Positions 59,768-64,000 of a stretch of DNA of 64,000 nt are shown in pieces. Numbering within the stretch: the first letter of the stretch is position 1; each line of letters begins with the position of its first letter. The stretch comes from Symploca sp. SIO1C2. Lineage in GTDB: Bacteria; Cyanobacteriota; Cyanobacteriia; Cyanobacteriales; Coleofasciculaceae. Where the stretch lies: positions 1 to 64,000 of the forward strand of contig JAAHFP010000021.1 in the NCBI GenBank assembly GCA_010672925.1, given 5' to 3'. The position numbers and the translations under genes were made by a program. The notes below the pieces were generated by a model. That model was not told the DNA's origin, did no database searches, and saw only the letters and a program-made list of their open reading frames with translations.

Positions 59768-62700
59768 ATGACCGATAGTTTTGATTACTTGAACGGGTAC
59801 AAGCACCAATTTTCGACTTTAGTAGACCTGCTGCGTTACCGATCACTACACCAACCTGACCGCATTGCTTATACTTTTTTGCCGGATGGGGAAACATCAG
59901 GCATAAGCTTAACTTATCAAGAATTAGATCAAAAAGCACGAGGGATTGCCGCTGTACTTCAGCAGCAAGGGTCTACTGGTGAGCGAGCGTTGCTGCTCTA
60001 TCCACCAGGTTTGGAGTTCGTTACTGCCTTCTTTGGCTGTTTGTATGCAGGAGTTATTGCCGTCCCGGTATACCCACCCAAACGTAACTATCACAGTAAT
60101 CGATTACAAGGAATTGTCACTGATGCCCAAGCAACAATTGTCCTCACAACTACATCGATTCTGAGCAATTTTGATCAAACATTACCAGAAAATCTCACAT
60201 TAGCCACGTTGTGCTGCATTGTTACGGACGAGATTGACAGTAACCAAGGTAATGATTGGCAACCTTTGTCAATAGAAACTGAGACTTTGGCATTCCTGCA
60301 ATACACTTCCGGTTCCACAGGAACACCAAAAGGGGTGATGGTTTCTCATGGGAACCTGCTGCACAATTTATCTTTGATCCACAGGTGTTTTGAGCATACA
60401 CCCAACAGTCGGGGTGTCATTTGGCTGCCATTATACCACGATATGGGGTTAATTGGTGGGGTGCTACAGCCAATTTACGGTGGTTTTCCTGTGACCTTAA
60501 TGCCTCCGGTAGCTTTTCTCCAAAAACCTATACGCTGGCTGCAAGCAATTTCCCGCGACAAAGCAACTACCAGTGGTGGACCTAATTTTGCCTATGAATT
60601 TTGTGTTAATAAAATCAAGCCAGAACAACTAGCAGAACTTGACTTGAGCAGTTGGGAAGTCGCTTTTACTGGTGCTGAACCTATCCGTATGCAAACACTA
60701 GAGCGGTTTGCTCAAACTTTTGCTGATTGTGGTTTTCGTAAACAGGCATTTTACCCCTGCTATGGTATGGCAGAAACTACCTTATTAGTATCTGGAGGGC
60801 TAAAAGCTAAAGCGCCAATTATTCAATTTGTTGATAGCAATGAACTATTACAAAATAGAGTTGTTTCTACCATTGATACTCATAGAGATTCCCAGGAAAT
60901 TGTCGGTTGCGGTAGTAGTTGCTTGGATCAAAAAGTAGCCATTGTCAACCCTGAATCTTTAACTGAGTGTAACAACACAGAAGTTGGAGAGATTTGGGTT
61001 TCTGGAGAAAGTGTCGCCCAGGGTTATTGGAGGCGGATAGAGCAAACCGAGCAAACCTTTCGGGCTCGTTTAGCAGATACCGGAGAAGGGCCTTTTCTGC
61101 GCACGGGAGATCTGGGATTTGTACTGGATGGTGAGCTGTTTGTTACGGGGCGCATCAAGGATGTGATGATTATCCGGGGACAAAACCATTATCCCCAGGA
61201 TATTGAGCTGACGGTTCAAAAGAGCCACCCGGCACTGCGATTTGATTGTGGTGCAGCATTTACTGTAGAGTTCCAAGGTTCAGAACGACTAGTAATTGCC
61301 CAAGAGGTTGAGCGGCGTTATCTGCGGAAGTTAAAAGTAGATGAAGTAATTGGAGCTATTCGTCAAGAAATAGTTCAAGAACATGCTCTACAACCTTTTG
61401 CCATTCTGCTACTTAAGACCAACAGTATCCCCAAAACCTCCAGTGGTAAGATTCAACGCTATGCCTGTAGAGCTGGTTTTAGAGAAAATAGTTTAGATGT
61501 AGTCGGAGAATGGAGAGAAGTTCAACAAACAACCACCAACCACCAACCACCAACCACCAACCACCAACCAACAACCACCAACCAACAACCAACAACAACT
61601 ATTCAAACCTGGTTAATCAAACAAATAGCTGAACAGTTGGGTTTAGAACCTCAGGAAATCGATATTCGGGAACCTTTTGCCCGCTATGGCTTAGATTCGG
61701 TGGCAGCGGTAAGGCTTTCAGGAGAGCTAGAAGAATGGTTAGGACGGAAGTTGGCTCCCACTTTAGCCTATGATTACCCTACTATTGAAGCTCTGGCTCG
61801 TCATCTAAGTAAGGAAGCTCTTGTAGAACCAACTAACTCTATTGAAAGAGGACAACAAAATACTAACAGGGCTAAGACTTCTGATGAATTGATTGCCATT
61901 GTTGGTATCGGCTGCCGTTTGCCGGGAGCTAAAAACCTACAAGCCTTCTGGCAGCTTTTGCGCAATGGAGTGGATGCGATTACAGAAGTACCTGCCAATC
62001 GCTGGTACCAAGAAGCTAAACAACCAATCCCCAAGTGGGGTGGTTTTCTCGAACAAGTAGATCAGTTCGACCCCCAGTTTTTCGGGATTACTCCCAGAGA
62101 GGCTCAGAGTATGGATCCCCAGCAGCGGCTGCTAATGGAGGTTAGCTGGGAAGCGTTAGAAAATGCAGGAATTGCTCCTGAGAAGTTGGCTGGTAGTAGA
62201 ACAGGGGTATTTATTGGTATTAGCAACTATGATTATTCCCGGCTACAGTTCCCCGATGACCCCTATTCTGGTACAGGTAATGCCCTAAGTATTGCCGCTA
62301 ACCGCCTGTCCTATCTCCTAGATTTACGGGGACCTAGTTGGTCTGTAGATACAGCTTGCTCCTCATCTTTAGTGGCAGTTCACCAAGCGACACAGAGTCT
62401 GCAACAGGGAGAATGCCATTTAGCCCTGGCAGGTGGGGTCAATCTGATGTTGTCCCCTGAGTTGAGCATAACCTTTGCCCAAGCAGGTATGATGGCAGCA
62501 GATGGTCGCTGTAAGACTTTTAGTGACAATGCTGATGGTTATGTACGGGGAGAAGGCTGTGGTATAGTCGTCCTTAAGCGTCTTTCTGATGCCCTCAGAG
62601 AAGGAGACAATGTACTAGCTCTGATCAAAGGCACAGCAGTAAATCAGGATGGTCGCAGCAATGGACTTACTGCTCCCAATGGACCAGCCCAGCAAGCTGT

Positions 62701-64000
62701 AATCACTCAAGCTTTAGAAAATGCTGGAGTAAAACCGGCAGAAGTTAGTTATTGTGAGGCTCATGGCACCGGTACATCCCTCGGAGACCCCATTGAGGTC
62801 AATTCCCTCAAAGAGGTATTAATGAAGGGACGTACTCTAGAGCAACCTTGTTGGCTTGGTTCCGTCAAAACTAATATCGGTCATTTAGAAGCCGCTGCGG
62901 GGATTGCCGGTTTAATCAAAGTAGTGCTTTCTCTACAACATGCAAAAATTCCCCCTCACTTACATTTACAGCAGCTAAACCCCCATATTGACCTCGAAAA
63001 TACCCCCTTAGCTATTCCTACTAAGCTCCAAGAATGGCAAATTAGTCAAAAACGCCGCATCGCTGGTGTAAGTTCTTTTGGTTTTGGAGGTACTAATGCC
63101 CATATAATCCTGGAGGAAGTTACCGCACCAGTAGTTAGTGCAGCAGAAATTGAACGTCCGAAACACCTATTGACCCTTTCTGCTAAAAGTGAGCAAGCTT
63201 TGGCAGAACTAGCACAAGCTTATACAACTGAACTGCAAGACACTACCGCCTCCTTAGCAGATATTTGCTTTACTGCCAATACAGCCCGGACGCATTTTGA
63301 GTATCGCCTTGCCATCATTGCGGAATCTACCGCGCAATTGCAAGAGCAGTTGACTAATTTTGCTACAAGGAAAAAAACTAGGCAACTATTGACGGGAGAA
63401 GTTCATAATACAAAATACCCAAAACTAGCTTTTCTTTTCACTGGTCAGGGTTCTCAGTATCTAGGCATGGGAAGAAAACTCTACGAAACCCAGCCTACCT
63501 TCCGCCAAGCAATCGACCATTGTGCTGAAATTCTACATCCCTATCTCGAAAAACCTTTACTAGAAATTCTCTATCCCCAGATAGAAGATAAACAGAATGG
63601 AAATAGCTATAGATTACCCGTTCTTCTAGACCAAACTACTTATACTCAACCAGCCTTATTTGCTCTAGAATATGCTCTCGCCCAGTTATGGCGGTCTTGG
63701 GGTGTAGAACCAACAGTAGTCCTGGGTCACAGTGTTGGAGAATATGTTGCTGCCTGTGTCGCTGGGGTATTTAGCTTAGAAGATGGTTTGAAACTGATTG
63801 CCGAAAGAGCGCGTTTAATGCAAGCTCTACCGAAGACTGGCGAGATGGTGGTGGTGTTTGCCTCGGAAGCAGTTACCCGTGCTGTGATTCAACCCTACGC
63901 CAATATTTGTGCAATCGCAGCAATTAACTCTCCAGAGAATATAGTTATTTCTGGAGAAGAGCAAGCGATCGCGGCTGTTGTTGCGGCACTGGAAGCCAAA
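59768..64000 (+). CDS. FAAL-ACP-KS-AT polyketide synthase (partial, runs off right edge)
   Basis: The open frame covers 1411 codons to the last base. Residues 1-600 are a fatty acyl-AMP ligase: YTSGSTGTPKG near 179, LPLYHDMGLIGG, YGMAETTLLVSGG, RTGDLGF, and SGKIQRYACRAGF. A Gln/Thr/Asn/Pro linker encoded by heptamers follows. The ACP has Ser644 in YGLDSVAA. The KS has Cys864 (DTACSSSL), His999 (EAHGTGT) and His1039 (NIGHLEA). The AT has TGQGSQ and GHSVGE with Ser1322, all intact, and is cut by the window end. FAAL activates a free fatty acid and loads it on the ACP for extension by a malonyl-type unit. The order fits an olefin synthase (which would continue KR-ACP-ST-TE) or another lipopeptide/polyketide starter; the missing part decides. 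Confidence 0.92.
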   Translation, partial: MTDSFDYLNGYKHQFSTLVDLLRYRSLHQPDRIAYTFLPDGETSGISLTYQELDQKARGIAAVLQQQGSTGERALLLYPPGLEFVTAFFGCLYAGVIAVPVYPPKRNYHSNRLQGIVTDAQATIVLTTTSILSNFDQTLPENLTLATLCCIVTDEIDSNQGNDWQPLSIETETLAFLQYTSGSTGTPKGVMVSHGNLLHNLSLIHRCFEHTPNSRGVIWLPLYHDMGLIGGVLQPIYGGFPVTLMPPVAFLQKPIRWLQAISRDKATTSGGPNFAYEFCVNKIKPEQLAELDLSSWEVAFTGAEPIRMQTLERFAQTFADCGFRKQAFYPCYGMAETTLLVSGGLKAKAPIIQFVDSNELLQNRVVSTIDTHRDSQEIVGCGSSCLDQKVAIVNPESLTECNNTEVGEIWVSGESVAQGYWRRIEQTEQTFRARLADTGEGPFLRTGDLGFVLDGELFVTGRIKDVMIIRGQNHYPQDIELTVQKSHPALRFDCGAAFTVEFQGSERLVIAQEVERRYLRKLKVDEVIGAIRQEIVQEHALQPFAILLLKTNSIPKTSSGKIQRYACRAGFRENSLDVVGEWREVQQTTTNHQPPTTNHQPTTTNQQPTTTIQTWLIKQIAEQLGLEPQEIDIREPFARYGLDSVAAVRLSGELEEWLGRKLAPTLAYDYPTIEALARHLSKEALVEPTNSIERGQQNTNRAKTSDELIAIVGIGCRLPGAKNLQAFWQLLRNGVDAITEVPANRWYQEAKQPIPKWGGFLEQVDQFDPQFFGITPREAQSMDPQQRLLMEVSWEALENAGIAPEKLAGSRTGVFIGISNYDYSRLQFPDDPYSGTGNALSIAANRLSYLLDLRGPSWSVDTACSSSLVAVHQATQSLQQGECHLALAGGVNLMLSPELSITFAQAGMMAADGRCKTFSDNADGYVRGEGCGIVVLKRLSDALREGDNVLALIKGTAVNQDGRSNGLTAPNGPAQQAVITQALENAGVKPAEVSYCEAHGTGTSLGDPIEVNSLKEVLMKGRTLEQPCWLGSVKTNIGHLEAAAGIAGLIKVVLSLQHAKIPPHLHLQQLNPHIDLENTPLAIPTKLQEWQISQKRRIAGVSSFGFGGTNAHIILEEVTAPVVSAAEIERPKHLLTLSAKSEQALAELAQAYTTELQDTTASLADICFTANTARTHFEYRLAIIAESTAQLQEQLTNFATRKKTRQLLTGEVHNTKYPKLAFLFTGQGSQYLGMGRKLYETQPTFRQAIDHCAEILHPYLEKPLLEILYPQIEDKQNGNSYRLPVLLDQTTYTQPALFALEYALAQLWRSWGVEPTVVLGHSVGEYVAACVAGVFSLEDGLKLIAERARLMQALPKTGEMVVVFASEAVTRAVIQPYANICAIAAINSPENIVISGEEQAIAAVVAALEAK
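61533..61595 (+). repeat. nine in-gene heptamers (ccaccaa/ccaacaa) in the FAAL-ACP linker
   Basis: Nine consecutive 7-bp units lie within the reading frame. Three units make 21 bases and so a 7-residue peptide repeat (TTNHQPP, TTNHQPT, TTNQQPT). Gain or loss of one or two units would shift the frame of the whole PKS. Confidence 0.9.

Overview
The window looks like chromosome of a large-genome filamentous cyanobacterium. Evidence: many HIP1 octamers (gcgatcgc), abundant 7-bp tandem repeats of the cyanobacterial STRR type, cyanobacteria-typical genes (fibrillin/PAP, DUF3134, DUF6464, several Uma2 proteins, cyanobacterial-type gshA, FAAL-headed polyketide synthase), a vanadium haloperoxidase and a NACHT/SAV_2336 conflict repertoire. 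The species is not determined; a Moorena- or Lyngbya-like marine form is only a guess.

Left edge (1-125): right end of an IS200/IS605-type element with the last codons of tnpB. Region 460-10514 (+): the most remarkable part. In one direction lie a cyclopropane/mycolic-type methyltransferase, a fused KS-(degenerate AT)-ACP-PlsC protein, CdsA, an alpha/beta hydrolase, PssA, Psd and an MFS permease. Together they could run acyl-ACP -> phosphatidate -> CDP-diacylglycerol -> phosphatidylserine -> phosphatidylethanolamine, with chain methylation and transport. Cyanobacterial membranes are normally made of MGDG, DGDG, SQDG and PG, so a PS/PE cassette built round a polyketide-synthase-like acyltransferase is a candidate undescribed aminophospholipid pathway.

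Region 10.6-39.9 kb is mostly housekeeping: trpF, an HDAC-like deacetylase, gshA, trmL, a LysM-M23 peptidase, an L,D-transpeptidase, holB-tmk, an FHA protein, a Cu-type P1B ATPase, an OmpA-family protein, fmt, nadB with a nicotinamidase-like hydrolase, a PD-(D/E)XK nuclease, fibrillin, a Tat-exported beta-propeller and several conserved proteins of unknown role.

Region 40-51 kb is a conflict/defence-like island. It holds a SAV_2336-type protein with a C-terminal FGE/C-type-lectin domain whose last part looks like a diversity-generating-retroelement variable region, a Uma2 gene broken by an amber codon, a decayed ISAs1-type transposase inside 88-bp inverted repeats with a 43-bp minisatellite, and a 1517-residue NACHT protein with about 20 nearly identical 34-residue repeats. 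Region 45-59 kb also carries a three-part ABC exporter (HlyD, MacB-type permease, ATPase) whose genes are scattered among the NACHT gene, a vanadium haloperoxidase and a Uma2 gene.

Right edge (59768 to the end): a FAAL-ACP-KS-AT polyketide synthase that continues beyond the window. Its intact AT shows by comparison how far the AT of the first cluster has decayed. Non-coding DNA is packed with repeats. Several behave as small mobile elements: a 148-bp element with 9-bp target duplications at two sites, an 87-bp element caught in one of two otherwise similar repeats, and others. No rRNA, tRNA or CRISPR array was recognised.
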